A stretch of DNA of 64,000 nt, taken from the NCBI RefSeq assembly GCF_022399565.1, contig NZ_JAJTUT010000001.1, forward strand, positions 372,001 to 436,000, in the 5' to 3' direction. Below are positions 43,952 through 53,972 of the stretch, piece after piece. The stretch is from Flavobacterium algicola. GTDB lineage: Bacteria > Bacteroidota > Bacteroidia > Flavobacteriales > Flavobacteriaceae. Under the pieces are notes generated by a model. That model saw nothing but the letters and a program-made list of their open reading frames with translations, was not told where the DNA came from and searched no databases. A program made the position numbers and the translations under genes. Every line of letters starts with the position of its first letter. Positions within the stretch are counted from its first letter, which is position 1.

Positions 43952-45874
43952 CTACAATACACGATTGACTTGCGCCACACGTTTTGCGTAATAACTTTCT
44001 TTTATTGAAGAAATAATTACACCAGAATTGGAGGCATGAATAAATTTGACATCTCCGTCTAACGATTCTACAACCATACCAACATGGTTAATTTGTCGAC
44101 CTCCTCTAGTTTTAAAAAAGATCAAATCCCCCTTTTGAGCACTGTCGATTTCAACTACTGTTCCATATCTAGATTGTTCTAATGAAGTTCTTGGTAGCTG
44201 AATATCATGTGCACCGTAAGTAACACACATTAATCCTGAACAGTCAAATCCAGCTTTTGTAGTACCTCCCATTCTATAGCGAGTTCCAATATTGTCAGAT
44301 GCTGTATCTATTAATCTATCAGCAAAGTCTACACTGTATCTTGAACTTGATGACTCTTCTTCAGCAAATGCAGTTGCAATATTCTTTTGCTTAATATCAG
44401 CAGGAATATTTACGGCTGTAGCAGCTTGAATTGTTAAAGTAGAACCTACAATTAATTTGTTTTTAATTTTAGGATTAAGTTTTTCCAGTTCCTTTACACT
44501 TATTCCAAAATCGTTGGCAATACCATATTTTGTTTCTTTAGGTAAAACAACATGTGTAATTAATGCTTGTGCTTTATTATCTTCAGTTGTCGAAACAACT
44601 ACTTCCTGTGGAGCTAATTGTTTTCTATCAACAACTACACCCAAACCGTTTTTTGAAGGAATGATTAACTTTTGACCAATTTGTAAACTTTGTTGGTCAA
44701 AAAATGAGTTTGCTTTATCTAATTCGGCTACGGTGATACCGTATTCTTTTGCTATACCGTATTTAGTTTGTTTTGCTAGTACTTCATGTTCTACTTCGGC
44801 TATAGCAACTGTTGGCTGTGTCACAGAAGTTGGTTCAGAAATGGATGGCGTTTTTTGAATACTAGGTTTTTCTTTAAGTACTGGCGCTTCTGTCTTGACT
44901 TCAGCTACCGCCTTTACCTTCTCTTGCAATTCTGGAACATAAGCTTTAACCGGAATAACGATTTTTTGGCCCACTTTCAATTCTGTAGTTTGAAGAATAG
45001 GATTAGCTTGGTCGAGCATCGCTACAGAAATTCCGTGATCCTTTGCAATACTGTATTTTGTTTCTTTGGATACAACCTCATAATCTACTCCAGTAGTAGC
45101 AGCTTCTTTTTGGTTAACTACCTTGCTCTCAGATTGAGCAGCTACTTTCTCAACTTTGGCTACTTCTGCAACTTTTGGAGCAGGCAACTCTTTTTTAAGG
45201 ATGTCTTGATTAGGAACAAATTTTTTAACTGGTATTAAAATTTTCTGACCAACTTTTAAATCTTCTGTAAGAAGTATTGGATTTGCTTTATCTAAAAGTG
45301 CTACCGTAATCCCGTAATCTTTTGCAATACTATATTTAGTCTGTTTTGCTGCCACTTCATATTCGATACCTTCAAAATTGCTTTTAGACAACTCAGCAAC
45401 ATCTTGTTTTTTCAAAGGGATAAGTTCTGGCTTTGCACTGTCTGTCTTAGCAATCTTTGCTCCCAGAATAGTGATTTTTTGACCTATTTGAAGTCCGCCA
45501 TCTTTAATAGATGGATTGGATTTGTACAGTTCATCAACCGAAATATTATATTTTCTACTAATACTATAAGGTGATTCTTTTGCAATTACTTCATGAATTA
45601 CAACTTCAGAGGAGGAAGAAGAAGATGAACTTTTACCAGCCTCTATCGGAATTAATAGCGAGGATTGTATTCTTATTCCGTTTTTAGCCTCAGGATTCAG
45701 CTCAAAAATTTCTTTAATGGACACGTTGTACTGCTTGGCTATCTTTGATATTGTCTCCCCTTTTGAAACAATATGTTCTGTAGTTTTTTGCTGTGAAAAA
45801 GCAGTAAATCCTATCAATGAAACTGACATTAAAATCCAACTATAACACTTCATAAAATCAATTCGTTTTTGCAA
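43952..45874 (-). CDS. Secreted peptidoglycan hydrolase with six LysM repeats and NlpC/P60 domain
   Basis: 640 residues with an N-terminal signal (CYSWILMSVSLIGFTAFSQQ). Six LysM units of ~42 residues begin near HIVSKGETISKIAKQY, HEVIAKESPYSISRKY, YEVAAKQTKYSIAKDY, YEVVSKETKYSIAKDH, HEVLAKQTKYGIAKEY and HVVLPKETKYGIANDF; units 3-5 are near-identical and separated by Ala/Lys/Pro-rich linkers. The C-terminal ~130 residues are NlpC/P60 with Cys545 in GFDCSGLM, His in QINHVGMV and a third residue in FIHASNSG. It cleaves cell-wall stem peptides, probably gamma-D-Glu-diaminopimelate type bonds, outside the inner membrane. CAAATATC at 45987-45994 is a near-consensus -7 box on the minus strand. Confidence 0.9.
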   Translation of the reverse strand: MQKRIDFMKCYSWILMSVSLIGFTAFSQQKTTEHIVSKGETISKIAKQYNVSIKEIFELNPEAKNGIRIQSSLLIPIEAGKSSSSSSSSEVVIHEVIAKESPYSISRKYNISVDELYKSNPSIKDGGLQIGQKITILGAKIAKTDSAKPELIPLKKQDVAELSKSNFEGIEYEVAAKQTKYSIAKDYGITVALLDKANPILLTEDLKVGQKILIPVKKFVPNQDILKKELPAPKVAEVAKVEKVAAQSESKVVNQKEAATTGVDYEVVSKETKYSIAKDHGISVAMLDQANPILQTTELKVGQKIVIPVKAYVPELQEKVKAVAEVKTEAPVLKEKPSIQKTPSISEPTSVTQPTVAIAEVEHEVLAKQTKYGIAKEYGITVAELDKANSFFDQQSLQIGQKLIIPSKNGLGVVVDRKQLAPQEVVVSTTEDNKAQALITHVVLPKETKYGIANDFGISVKELEKLNPKIKNKLIVGSTLTIQAATAVNIPADIKQKNIATAFAEEESSSSRYSVDFADRLIDTASDNIGTRYRMGGTTKAGFDCSGLMCVTYGAHDIQLPRTSLEQSRYGTVVEIDSAQKGDLIFFKTRGGRQINHVGMVVESLDGDVKFIHASNSGVIISSIKESYYAKRVAQVNRVL

Positions 45875-46041
45875 TTAAAAAAAGACTAATCTACCTGCCT
45901 GAAACAAATAGTTAGTTAATTATTTATACATGTTCAAAAAACATGAATTAACACTATTTTAGGAACGTAAAAATAACCCATTTATGCAAATATCGTACTT
46001 TTTTTAACAACTCTTTGCATCGACTTTAACAAAAGGCAAAT

Positions 46042-46071
46042 AAAAAAGCGCTCTGTTTACACAGAGCGCTT
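46042..46071 (-). terminator. Terminator after the acnA-type gene
   Basis: Perfect 11-bp stem AAGCGCTCTGT / ACAGAGCGCTT with loop TTAC, followed on the minus strand by T6; 23 bases past the stop at 46094. Confidence 0.9.
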
Positions 46072-46093
46072 CAGTAAAATAAGTAAATTAATC

Positions 46094-48355
46094 TTATGCT
46101 TCAGCAGCAATTAAGTTTAATGCTGAACCAGCAACATACCAACCAATTTGCCCTGCATTATAGGTGTGGTTAGCCAAAATTAAATCTTTAGTACCATCTG
46201 CGTGAACAAATTCTACCGTCAATTGTTTTCCTGGTGCAAAATCAACCAGATTAATTATATTAATTGTATCATCTTCTTGGATTTTGTCATAATCATCTTC
46301 ATTTGCAAATGTCAATCCTAACAATCCTTGTTTTTTAAGGTTTGTCTCGTGAATACGAGCAAAAGATTTTACCAATACGGCTTTCACTCCTAAGAAACGT
46401 GGCTCCATAGCAGCATGTTCTCTTGATGATCCTTCACCATAATTATGATCTCCAACAACTACAGATGGAACTCCAGCCGCTTTATAAGCTCTTGCTACTG
46501 CAGGAACTGCATCATAAGTGCCTGTCAATTGATTTTTAACAGAATTTGTATTTTGATTAAATGCATTAACAGCACCAATCAACATATTGTTTGAAATATT
46601 ATCTAAGTGTCCACGGAAACGCAACCATGGTCCTGCCATAGAAATGTGATCGGTAGTACATTTACCAAAAGCTTTAATAAGCAATTTGGCTCCGGTAATA
46701 TTTTTACCATCCCAAGCGTCAAAAGGCTCCAATAATTGCAATCTATCTGATGTTTCACTTACTGCAATTTTCACACCTGAACCATCAGCAGCTGGTGCCT
46801 GAAATCCATTATCATCTACATCAAATCCTCTTTTCGGTAATTCGTCTCCATAAGGAGCGCTCAACATTACTTCTTCTCCTTTATCATTTAATAAAGTATC
46901 TGTAAGAGGGTTAAAATCTAATCTTCCCGAAATTGCCAAAGCAGCTACCATCTCTGGTGAAGTTACAAAGGCATGCGTATTTGGGTTACCATCTGCCCTT
47001 TTAGAAAAGTTTCTATTGAACGAATGTACGATTGTATTTTTTTCTCCTTTATCTGCACCTGCTCTATCCCACTGCCCTATACATGGTCCACAAGCATTAG
47101 TAAATACTTTAGTTCCCATTTTTTCGAAAGCAGCAATCATACCATCTCTCTCGATAGTATAACGAATTTGCTCCGAACCAGGATTAATACCAAATTCTGC
47201 TTTTGGAGAAATTCCATGCTCTACAGCTTGGTTCACGATAGATACCGCACGAGCCATATCTTCATAAGAAGAGTTTGTACAAGATCCTATTAGACCCCAC
47301 TCTACTTTTACGGGCCATCCATTAGCTTTCGCTTCTTTTTTCATTTCAGAAACTGGAGTTCCTCTGTCAGGAGTAAAAGGTCCATTGATATGAGGCTCTA
47401 ATTCTGATAAATTAATTTCGATTACTTGATCAAAATATTTATCCGGATTAGCGTAAACTTCTTCGTCACCAGTCAAATAAGAGGCTACTTGATCAGCTGC
47501 ATCAACAACATCTTGACGACCTGTTGCAGATAAATACCTTCTCATTGAATCATCATATCCAAATGTTGAAGTTGTGGCACCAATTTCAGCACCCATATTA
47601 CAAATTGTACCTTTACCAGTACAAGACATATTAGTAGCTCCTTCACCAAAATATTCTACGATAGCACCTGTTCCTCCTTTTACAGTTAGAATATCAGCTA
47701 CTTTTAAGATAACATCTTTTGGAGCTGTCCAACCAGATAATTTTCCAGTCAACTTAACACCAATTAATTTAGGGAATTTCAATTCCCAACCCATACCTGA
47801 CATTACATCCACAGCATCGGCTCCACCAACACCAATTGCTAACATACCTAATCCACCTGCATTAACGGTATGCGAATCGGTACCTATCATCATCCCACCT
47901 GGAAAAGCGTAGTTCTCCAAAACAATCTGATGAATAATTCCTGAACCTGGTTTCCAAAAACCAATTCCGTATTTATCTGAAACAGAAGATAGGAAATCAA
48001 ACACTTCACTCGACTGTTTTTTTGCAACTGCTAAATCTTTTTCTGCTCCAACTTTTGCTAATATTAAGTGATCACAGTGCACAGTTGTTGGCACAGCTAC
48101 CGTTTTCTTACCAGCATGCATAAATTGCAATAAAGCCATTTGCGCTGTTGCATCTTGACAAGCTACTCTATCTGGAGCAAAATCAACGTAATCAACACCA
48201 CGCCCATAGGCTTGCTTTGCTTTGCCATCCCAAAGGTGGCTATATAAAATTTTCTCCGTTAAAGTAAGCGGACGACCAACAATCTCACGTGCAGCATCAA
48301 CACGACTAGTCATGTTCTCATACACCTTTTTTATCATTTCAATATCAAATGCCAT
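46094..48355 (-). CDS. acn: Aconitate hydratase, mitochondrial-type
   Basis: 753 residues from [18 protein letters not shown]; the frame opens at 48424, but that part overlaps the terminator at 48409-48439 and is not coding. Catalytic landmarks: HCDHLI and QATA-like [30 protein letters not shown], cluster cysteines in [10 protein letters not shown] and [10 protein letters not shown], and the swivel domain [19 protein letters not shown]. Interconverts citrate and isocitrate using a [4Fe-4S] cluster. Closest in organisation to eukaryotic mitochondrial aconitase. It follows a second, unrelated aconitase (AcnB) on the same strand, separated by a terminator. Confidence 0.95.
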   Translation of the reverse strand: MAFDIEMIKKVYENMTSRVDAAREIVGRPLTLTEKILYSHLWDGKAKQAYGRGVDYVDFAPDRVACQDATAQMALLQFMHAGKKTVAVPTTVHCDHLILAKVGAEKDLAVAKKQSSEVFDFLSSVSDKYGIGFWKPGSGIIHQIVLENYAFPGGMMIGTDSHTVNAGGLGMLAIGVGGADAVDVMSGMGWELKFPKLIGVKLTGKLSGWTAPKDVILKVADILTVKGGTGAIVEYFGEGATNMSCTGKGTICNMGAEIGATTSTFGYDDSMRRYLSATGRQDVVDAADQVASYLTGDEEVYANPDKYFDQVIEINLSELEPHINGPFTPDRGTPVSEMKKEAKANGWPVKVEWGLIGSCTNSSYEDMARAVSIVNQAVEHGISPKAEFGINPGSEQIRYTIERDGMIAAFEKMGTKVFTNACGPCIGQWDRAGADKGEKNTIVHSFNRNFSKRADGNPNTHAFVTSPEMVAALAISGRLDFNPLTDTLLNDKGEEVMLSAPYGDELPKRGFDVDDNGFQAPAADGSGVKIAVSETSDRLQLLEPFDAWDGKNITGAKLLIKAFGKCTTDHISMAGPWLRFRGHLDNISNNMLIGAVNAFNQNTNSVKNQLTGTYDAVPAVARAYKAAGVPSVVVGDHNYGEGSSREHAAMEPRFLGVKAVLVKSFARIHETNLKKQGLLGLTFANEDDYDKIQEDDTINIINLVDFAPGKQLTVEFVHADGTKDLILANHTYNAGQIGWYVAGSALNLIAAEA

Positions 48356-48408
48356 ATATGTAAATGTTTTTATTATATTATTTTGATACCACAAGATACA
48401 AAAAATAA

Positions 48409-48439
48409 AAAAAGCCTGAGTCATAGACTCAGGCTTTTT
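48409..48439 (-). terminator. Terminator between the two aconitase genes
   Basis: Perfect 14-bp stem AAAAAGCCTGAGTC / GACTCAGGCTTTTT with a 3-base loop ATA and a T-rich tail on the minus strand; 24 bases after the acnB stop. Confidence 0.9.
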
Positions 48440-48463
48440 AATATAATTAACAAATCTTACTAA

Positions 48464-51235
48464 TTATTTAACTAATAACTTGTGAGAAGGTGCAAATTGA
48501 GTAAGGTTAATCCCTTTTACAGCTGCTTTGTATTCATCCATAGTAGGTGTTCTTCCTAATATAGTAGAAAGTACTACAACAGGAGTTGAAGAAAGTAGTG
48601 ATTCTCCTTTTTTCCCTTCAGAATCCTCAACAACTCTACCTTGGAAAAGACGTGTAGAAGTAGCCATTACAGTATCTCCTTTTTCCGCTTTTTCCTGGTT
48701 CCCCATACAAAGGTTACAACCTGGACGCTCTAGGTATAAAATATTTTCATATCCTGTACGCGCTACCCCTTTTGGAGCATCATCATTAAACTCAAAACCA
48801 GAGTATTTTTGTAAAACTTCCCAGTCTCCTTCTGCTTTCAATTCATCTACAATGTTGTAAGTCGGAGGTGCCACAACTAGTGGAGCTTTAAACTCAACTT
48901 TACCATATTGTTCATCAATGTTTTTAAGCATTTGAGAAAGAATTTTTAAATCTCCCTTATGAACCATACAAGATCCAACAAAACCTAAGTCAACTTTCTT
49001 AACACCACCATAAAAAGATAATGGTCTAATAGTATCGTGTGTATATCTTTTTGAAACATCTGCATTATTAACATCTGGATCAGCAATCATTGGCTCTGCT
49101 ACTAGGTCAAGATCAATTTCAACCTCCGCATAGTATTTAGCATTAGCGTCTGGTGTCAAAGCTGGCTTCTCACCTGATCTAATAGCTGCAATTCTATTGT
49201 CTGCGATCGTAATTAATCCTTTTAAAACTTGATTCGCATTGTCCATCCCTTTGTCAATCATGATTTGGATTCTTTTCTTCGCAATCAATAATGATTCGAT
49301 TAAAGTTTCGTCCTCAGAAATACAGATAGAAGCTTTTGCTTTCATCTCTGCAGTCCAGTCTGTAAAAGTAAAGGCTTGATCAGCAGTAAGAGTTCCTAAA
49401 TGCACCTCGATGATTCTACCTTGGAAAACATTTTCTCCTCCGTATTGTTTCAACATTTGAGATTGAGTAGCATGAACTACATCACGGAAATCCATGTATG
49501 TTTTCATATTCCCTTTAAAAGTAACTTTAACTGACTCTGGAATCGGCATAGAAGCTTCTCCAGTGGCCAATGCTAGAGCAACTGTACCTGAATCTGCACC
49601 AAAAGCTACACCTTTTGACATTCTTGTATGAGAATCACCACCAATTATGATAGCCCACTCATCTACAGTAATATCATTAAGTACTTTATGAATTACATCC
49701 GTCATAGCTAAATACTCTCCCTTAGGATCACGAGCAGTAATCAAACCGAAGTCATTCATAAACTTCATTAATCTTGGGATATTTGCCTTAGACTTGTTAT
49801 CCCAAACTGAAGCTGTATGACATCCTGACTGGTAAGCACCATCAACAATTGGCGAAATAACAGTAGCAGCCATTGACTCTAATTCCTGAGAAGTCATCAA
49901 TCCCGTTGTATCTTGTGATCCTACAATGTTAACTTCTACACGTACATCTGAACCTGCGTGCAGTACTTTACCTGGAGTAGTTCCTACTGCATTTTTGTTG
50001 AATATTTTCTCAACAGCTGTAAGACCTTGTCCTTCGATCGAAACTTCTTTTGATGGAGCAAATACTGGAACGATATCAATACCTAAAGTTTTTGATGCAA
50101 AAGTTTGTAGCTTTTTACCAAAAACGATAGCGTAAGAACCACCCGCTTTTATAAATTCCATTTTTTGAGGAGTAAAAGCTTTAGAAATATCTTTTAACTC
50201 TTTATCCCCATTATATAATTTTTTAGTTTTAGTATTTATTGTAAGAACAGTACCTGTAGCTACAGAATATGCTTCTTCCAAAACAACATCACCATTTTCA
50301 TTACGTACTGCATTTCCATTCTCATCAACGACTTTTACCCAGTTTTGAAGGTCTAAACCAATACCACCAGTAACATCAACAGTAGTTAAGAAAATTGGAG
50401 AAATTCCGTTTGTACCTGCTACGATTGGAGCAATGTTAATAAAAGGAACATAAGGACTTGCTTTTTTTCCTGTCCAAAGTGCCACGTTATTCACACCTGA
50501 CATTCTTGATGAACCAACACCCATCGTACCTTTTTCTGCAATTAACATCACACTTTTATCAGGGTGCTGCGCTTGCAAAGCTTGAATTTCATCTTGTGCT
50601 TGTGGAGAAATTAAACATTTTCCATGAAGTTCACGATCTGATCTTGAATGTGCTTGGTTTCCCGGAGAAAGTAAATCAGTAGAGATATCTCCTTCACCAG
50701 CTATATAGGTAACAACTTTAATTTCTTCTACTACTTCTGGAAGCTTTGTAAAAAATTCCGCTTTAGCGTAACTTTCTAAAATAGCTTCAGCAATCGCACT
50801 TCCGCTTTTATAAGCTGCTTCTAAACGAGCTGTATCTGCTTCATAAAGGAAAAATTGTGTTTTAAGAACTTTTGCAGCCTCAGTTGCAATAGCTTCATCA
50901 TTACCCAATGCCAAATCTAATAAAACCTCAATAGAAGGACCACCTTTCATGTGTGATAACAATTCAAAAGCAAATGCAGGAGTAATTTCTTTTACTACCG
51001 ATTGACCAAGAATGATTTCTTTCAAAAAAGCAGCTTTTACAGCAGCAGCACTAGTTGTACCAGGAACAGTATTATAAATAAAGAATTTAAACGAATCTTC
51101 ACGATCTGCGTTGTCTGAATCTTTAATATTTGCAATAATTGCGGTTAGCAATTCAGCTCCATCAATAGGCTTTGGATTAAGCCCTTGACCTTTTCTTTCT
51201 TCGATCTCCTGTAGATAATCGTTATAAATGTTCAT
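48464..51235 (-). CDS. acnB: Aconitate hydratase B (bifunctional 2-methylisocitrate dehydratase)
   Basis: 923 residues from MNIYNDYLQEIEERKGQG, a start in line with AcnB; the frame opens 21 codons earlier. AcnB order: HEAT-like helical domain (1-160), swivel domain with MIAEKGTMGVGSSRMSGVNN, then catalytic domains with GDSHTRMSKGVAFGADSGTV, GSCMVHKGDLKILSQM and the cluster cysteines in ERPGCNLCMGNQEKAE. Interconverts citrate and isocitrate; AcnB enzymes can also hydrate 2-methyl-cis-aconitate. An exact -7 box lies at 51328-51335. Cytoplasmic. Confidence 0.95.
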   Translation of the reverse strand: MNIYNDYLQEIEERKGQGLNPKPIDGAELLTAIIANIKDSDNADREDSFKFFIYNTVPGTTSAAAVKAAFLKEIILGQSVVKEITPAFAFELLSHMKGGPSIEVLLDLALGNDEAIATEAAKVLKTQFFLYEADTARLEAAYKSGSAIAEAILESYAKAEFFTKLPEVVEEIKVVTYIAGEGDISTDLLSPGNQAHSRSDRELHGKCLISPQAQDEIQALQAQHPDKSVMLIAEKGTMGVGSSRMSGVNNVALWTGKKASPYVPFINIAPIVAGTNGISPIFLTTVDVTGGIGLDLQNWVKVVDENGNAVRNENGDVVLEEAYSVATGTVLTINTKTKKLYNGDKELKDISKAFTPQKMEFIKAGGSYAIVFGKKLQTFASKTLGIDIVPVFAPSKEVSIEGQGLTAVEKIFNKNAVGTTPGKVLHAGSDVRVEVNIVGSQDTTGLMTSQELESMAATVISPIVDGAYQSGCHTASVWDNKSKANIPRLMKFMNDFGLITARDPKGEYLAMTDVIHKVLNDITVDEWAIIIGGDSHTRMSKGVAFGADSGTVALALATGEASMPIPESVKVTFKGNMKTYMDFRDVVHATQSQMLKQYGGENVFQGRIIEVHLGTLTADQAFTFTDWTAEMKAKASICISEDETLIESLLIAKKRIQIMIDKGMDNANQVLKGLITIADNRIAAIRSGEKPALTPDANAKYYAEVEIDLDLVAEPMIADPDVNNADVSKRYTHDTIRPLSFYGGVKKVDLGFVGSCMVHKGDLKILSQMLKNIDEQYGKVEFKAPLVVAPPTYNIVDELKAEGDWEVLQKYSGFEFNDDAPKGVARTGYENILYLERPGCNLCMGNQEKAEKGDTVMATSTRLFQGRVVEDSEGKKGESLLSSTPVVVLSTILGRTPTMDEYKAAVKGINLTQFAPSHKLLVK

Positions 51236-51327
51236 AATACAAGTCTTTTCAATGTTAAAGGCAATTTCTTTTGATTTTACACCAAAATCTAAAGCCAAAC
51301 TATGGATGTTTTTTTTTTATTTGTCTG

Positions 51328-51335
51328 CAAATTTA
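51328..51335 (-). promoter_or_regulatory. acnB: Candidate promoter of acnB
   Basis: TAAATTTG on the minus strand matches TAnnTTTG exactly, with a T-rich element about 20 bases upstream in place of TTTG. It is 93 bases before the start codon. The remaining 51336-51576 gap shows no gene. Confidence 0.4.
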
Positions 51336-51576
51336 GTTATTTAAGATGATATTTTAAAAAAATATATTAATGTGATTTTTCCATCCATCAAACATTACAA
51401 AATAACAATTTTGACGCTGAATAATTATCAAATAAAACGATTTCAAACGATTTCGATGAAAATTCAATAACACCGTTTCTTTTTTCTAACAAACTAGAAA
51501 TAGAATGTTAAGTCCTACCCTTTAAGAAAGCCTCGAAATCGTAAAATTTCGATCGAATTCTAAGTTTTGAAAACAG

Positions 51577-51611
51577 AAAAAGGGAAGCATCCCTAACAGA
51601 TACTTCCCTTT
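51577..51611 (-). terminator. Terminator after the alginate lyase gene
   Basis: Arms AAAGGGAAG / CTTCCCTTT (51579-51587, 51603-51611) extended by ATC/GAT past one mismatch; T5 follows on the minus strand. 23 bases past the stop at 51634. Confidence 0.8.
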
Positions 51612-51633
51612 CTTTTAAAAAATTTATTATTTA

Positions 51634-52551
51634 CTAACTATGCTTAACGCTCAATGCTTTAACAGCTACAAGTCCAAAAGAACCATCATAACTCAAACCT
51701 TTGACAGACTGCAAATAATTACCAACTTTAAAGTAGTTACCATCTGTAGCAGTATTCATTTTTTGACTAAACACCAATGTAGTACCTTTATACAAATAAA
51801 CAGTACTAGCTGTGTACTTAATCGTAAATGTATATTCAGTTCCTAATGCATATCCTTCATAAGTTTTACTACCTCCAAGAACTTTTTCTGTAATGTATCC
51901 ACTGATTTTCAATTTAACAGCACCTGATTTTTGATTGGCACTACCCAAAAATTGCACTCTAATAATATCATCAACTTCAACACCTGAAGAGTTTTTCTCT
52001 GGTCCGTGAATTTGTCCAAAACAAACTACTCCTGTAGATCCATCTTCCCCTTTAGGCAATTGATTTACTTTTACAGTCCACGTCAATGTGTGTGTCCCTG
52101 ATGAGCCATCCCATTTTGCTTCGTTTCCGCTGGTCATTTCTCTTAACTCTACTCTAGGATTACTAGAAGAGCTAGATGTTTTTAAGCCTCTCCAAGTCTT
52201 AAAATAAGTCCAAGTTGCGTCACTATACAAATAATTTGGGTCTTGATACGTAGCGTAAGAAGCTCCAGAATCTGTGATATCATCCCAGTATTTACTGCTC
52301 GATGGGCTACCCGTATGCGAATTAATTTTCCAAGTACTAGATTTAATTCCTAAAACAGTCGCTGGGTAATATGTCTTTGCAGTTAATGATGAATTTATAA
52401 CTGAAGTTTCTGCTACAGCTGCAACAGCTGAATCATTTACTTCATCCTTCTCACAGGAAAACAAAGACATTAATGCTACTCCTAAAAACAGAACTGTTCC
52501 TTTTTTAAAATTTAAATCTGCTAGCTTGCTTGCAACTTTTTTTGTGCTCAT
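51634..52551 (-). CDS. Polysaccharide lyase family 7 alginate lyase, lipoprotein
   Basis: 305 residues. Signal with lipobox VALMSLFSC (lipidated Cys33). Three PL7 motifs are present: SNPRVELREMTSG (Arg-x-Glu-Leu-Arg), VCFGQIHG (QIH) and YFKVGNYLQS (YFKxGxYxQ with catalytic Tyr). Cleaves alginate by beta-elimination; QIH forms often prefer polyguluronate or mixed blocks in characterised members. Anchored in the outer membrane or periplasmic face. No SusC/SusD pair, transporter or other alginate gene is adjacent, so it is a stand-alone lyase. An exact -7 box lies at 52635-52642. Suggests contact with brown-algal material. Confidence 0.9.
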   Translation of the reverse strand: MSTKKVASKLADLNFKKGTVLFLGVALMSLFSCEKDEVNDSAVAAVAETSVINSSLTAKTYYPATVLGIKSSTWKINSHTGSPSSSKYWDDITDSGASYATYQDPNYLYSDATWTYFKTWRGLKTSSSSSNPRVELREMTSGNEAKWDGSSGTHTLTWTVKVNQLPKGEDGSTGVVCFGQIHGPEKNSSGVEVDDIIRVQFLGSANQKSGAVKLKISGYITEKVLGGSKTYEGYALGTEYTFTIKYTASTVYLYKGTTLVFSQKMNTATDGNYFKVGNYLQSVKGLSYDGSFGLVAVKALSVKHS

Positions 52552-52634
52552 TGGTTAATTGTTTTGATTGTTAGTTAGTTTGATTGTTAGTTTTACTAAT
52601 TGGATTCCCAATTTGGTTATCCAATTAATATTGT

Positions 52635-52642
52635 CAAATATA
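52635..52642 (-). promoter_or_regulatory. Candidate promoter of the alginate lyase gene
   Basis: TATATTTG on the minus strand, an exact TAnnTTTG box, 84 bases before the start codon, with a T-rich stretch about 19 bases upstream. The rest of the 52552-52890 gap carries no gene. Confidence 0.4.
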
Positions 52643-52890
52643 TACAAATAATCAGATAAAAAAACATTAACCTTAAAAATATTCTAAAAATAAAACGATA
52701 TTGATATTTTGAAGCCTAAAAAATATTAGGAAAAACAGCACATCGCTTAGAAATCAGCAATATGACAAGTAGACATGATTAAATTACTACAGACAATATC
52801 ATTTACAAATTATAAGGGCGAAAAAAAATTTACTTTATAAACAAATGACGCACTATATTCATGTTGGAGATAATGGATAAATAGGGATAC

Positions 52891-52920
52891 AAAAAAAGCC
52901 CTAGTTCGCACTAGAGCTTT
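52891..52920 (-). terminator. Terminator after moxR
   Basis: Stem AAAGCCCTAGT / ACTAGAGCTTT (one mismatch) with loop TCGC and a seven-T run on the minus strand; 20 bases past the stop at 52940. Confidence 0.75.
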
Positions 52921-52939
52921 ATAAAATATTTATAGCGTA

Positions 52940-53893
52940 TTACACTATTTTGCCAATAATCATTTCTTCTGTAATTCCTTCGGCATCGGCCTTATAATTT
53001 TTTATAATTCGGTGTCGCAATATACCAACCGCGACAGCTTTTACATCTTCAATATCTGGAGAAAATTTCCCGTTGAACGCAGCATGTGTTTTCGCCGCTA
53101 GAATAAGATTTTGTGATGCTCTTGGGCCTGCCCCCCAATCCAAATAGGTATTAATATAATCTGTCGCTAACGCACTTTTGGGTCTTGTTTTACCGACCAA
53201 AGTAACAGCATATTCAATTACATTGTCTGCTACAGGAATTCTACGTAATAACTGCTGAAAATCTATAATTTCTTGAGCCGTGAATAAGGACTGAATTTGT
53301 ACTTTATTATCTGTTGTTGTTCTCTTTACAACTTCAATCTCTTCTTCATAGGAAGGGTATTCCAATTTGACCGCAAACATGAAGCGATCTAACTGTGCTT
53401 CTGGCAAAGGATAAGTTCCTTCTTGCTCAATAGGGTTTTGAGTCGCTAAAACAAAATAGGGTAAGTCTAATTTATAATGATGTCCTGCGATAGTTACAGA
53501 GCGCTCTTGCATCGCTTCTAATAACGCTGCTTGAGTTTTTGGCGGTGTTCTGTTGATTTCATCTGCCAAAATAATGTTCGAAAAAACAGGTCCTTTAATA
53601 AATTTAAATTGCCTGTTTTCGTCTAATATTTCACTTCCTAAAATATCCGACGGCATCAAGTCAGGAGTAAATTGAATTCTTTTAAATTCGAGACCTAAAG
53701 CACGTGAAAGTGTATTGACCAATAATGTTTTTGCCAATCCTGGAACCCCAACTAATAATGCGTGTCCTCCAGAAAAGATACAAATCAATATTTGATTGAC
53801 CACTTCATCTTGACCTACAATTACCTTTGCAATTTCGTTTTTTAATTCATTTCGTTTTTGAACTAAAGTATGGATAGCAGCTACATCTGACAT
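52940..53893 (-). CDS. moxR: MoxR family AAA+ ATPase
   Basis: 317 residues. Walker A GVPGLAKT, Walker B IILADEIN, sensor/arginine region NPIEQEGTYPLPEAQLDRFM and C-terminal lid GPRASQNLILAAKTHAAFNG. MoxR ATPases act as chaperones for assembling or metal-loading protein complexes, usually with DUF58 and von Willebrand proteins; no such partner gene follows here, since a terminator and an unrelated lyase gene come next. The foldase gene upstream is separated by 79 bases and a terminator-like hairpin. Cytoplasmic. Confidence 0.9.
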   Translation of the reverse strand: MSDVAAIHTLVQKRNELKNEIAKVIVGQDEVVNQILICIFSGGHALLVGVPGLAKTLLVNTLSRALGLEFKRIQFTPDLMPSDILGSEILDENRQFKFIKGPVFSNIILADEINRTPPKTQAALLEAMQERSVTIAGHHYKLDLPYFVLATQNPIEQEGTYPLPEAQLDRFMFAVKLEYPSYEEEIEVVKRTTTDNKVQIQSLFTAQEIIDFQQLLRRIPVADNVIEYAVTLVGKTRPKSALATDYINTYLDWGAGPRASQNLILAAKTHAAFNGKFSPDIEDVKAVAVGILRHRIIKNYKADAEGITEEMIIGKIV

Positions 53894-53914
53894 TTTTGAA
53901 TCTATTTTAAATTA

Positions 53915-53956
53915 AAAAAGAGCTAGTATTATGAAAACATAAAACTAACTCTTTTT
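53915..53956 (-). terminator. Hairpin between foldase and moxR genes
   Basis: Arms AAAAAGAG / CTCTTTTT (53915-53922, 53949-53956) extended by TAGT/ACTA past one mismatch; loop about 16 bases. The 3' arm on the minus strand ends in T5. 17 bases past the stop at 53973. Confidence 0.55.
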
Positions 53957-53972
53957 ATCTATTTACTAAAAA

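Noticed and set aside
48356..48424. Longer N-terminus of the acnA-type gene
   Set aside because: The extra 23 codons overlap the acnB terminator and do not resemble aconitase.
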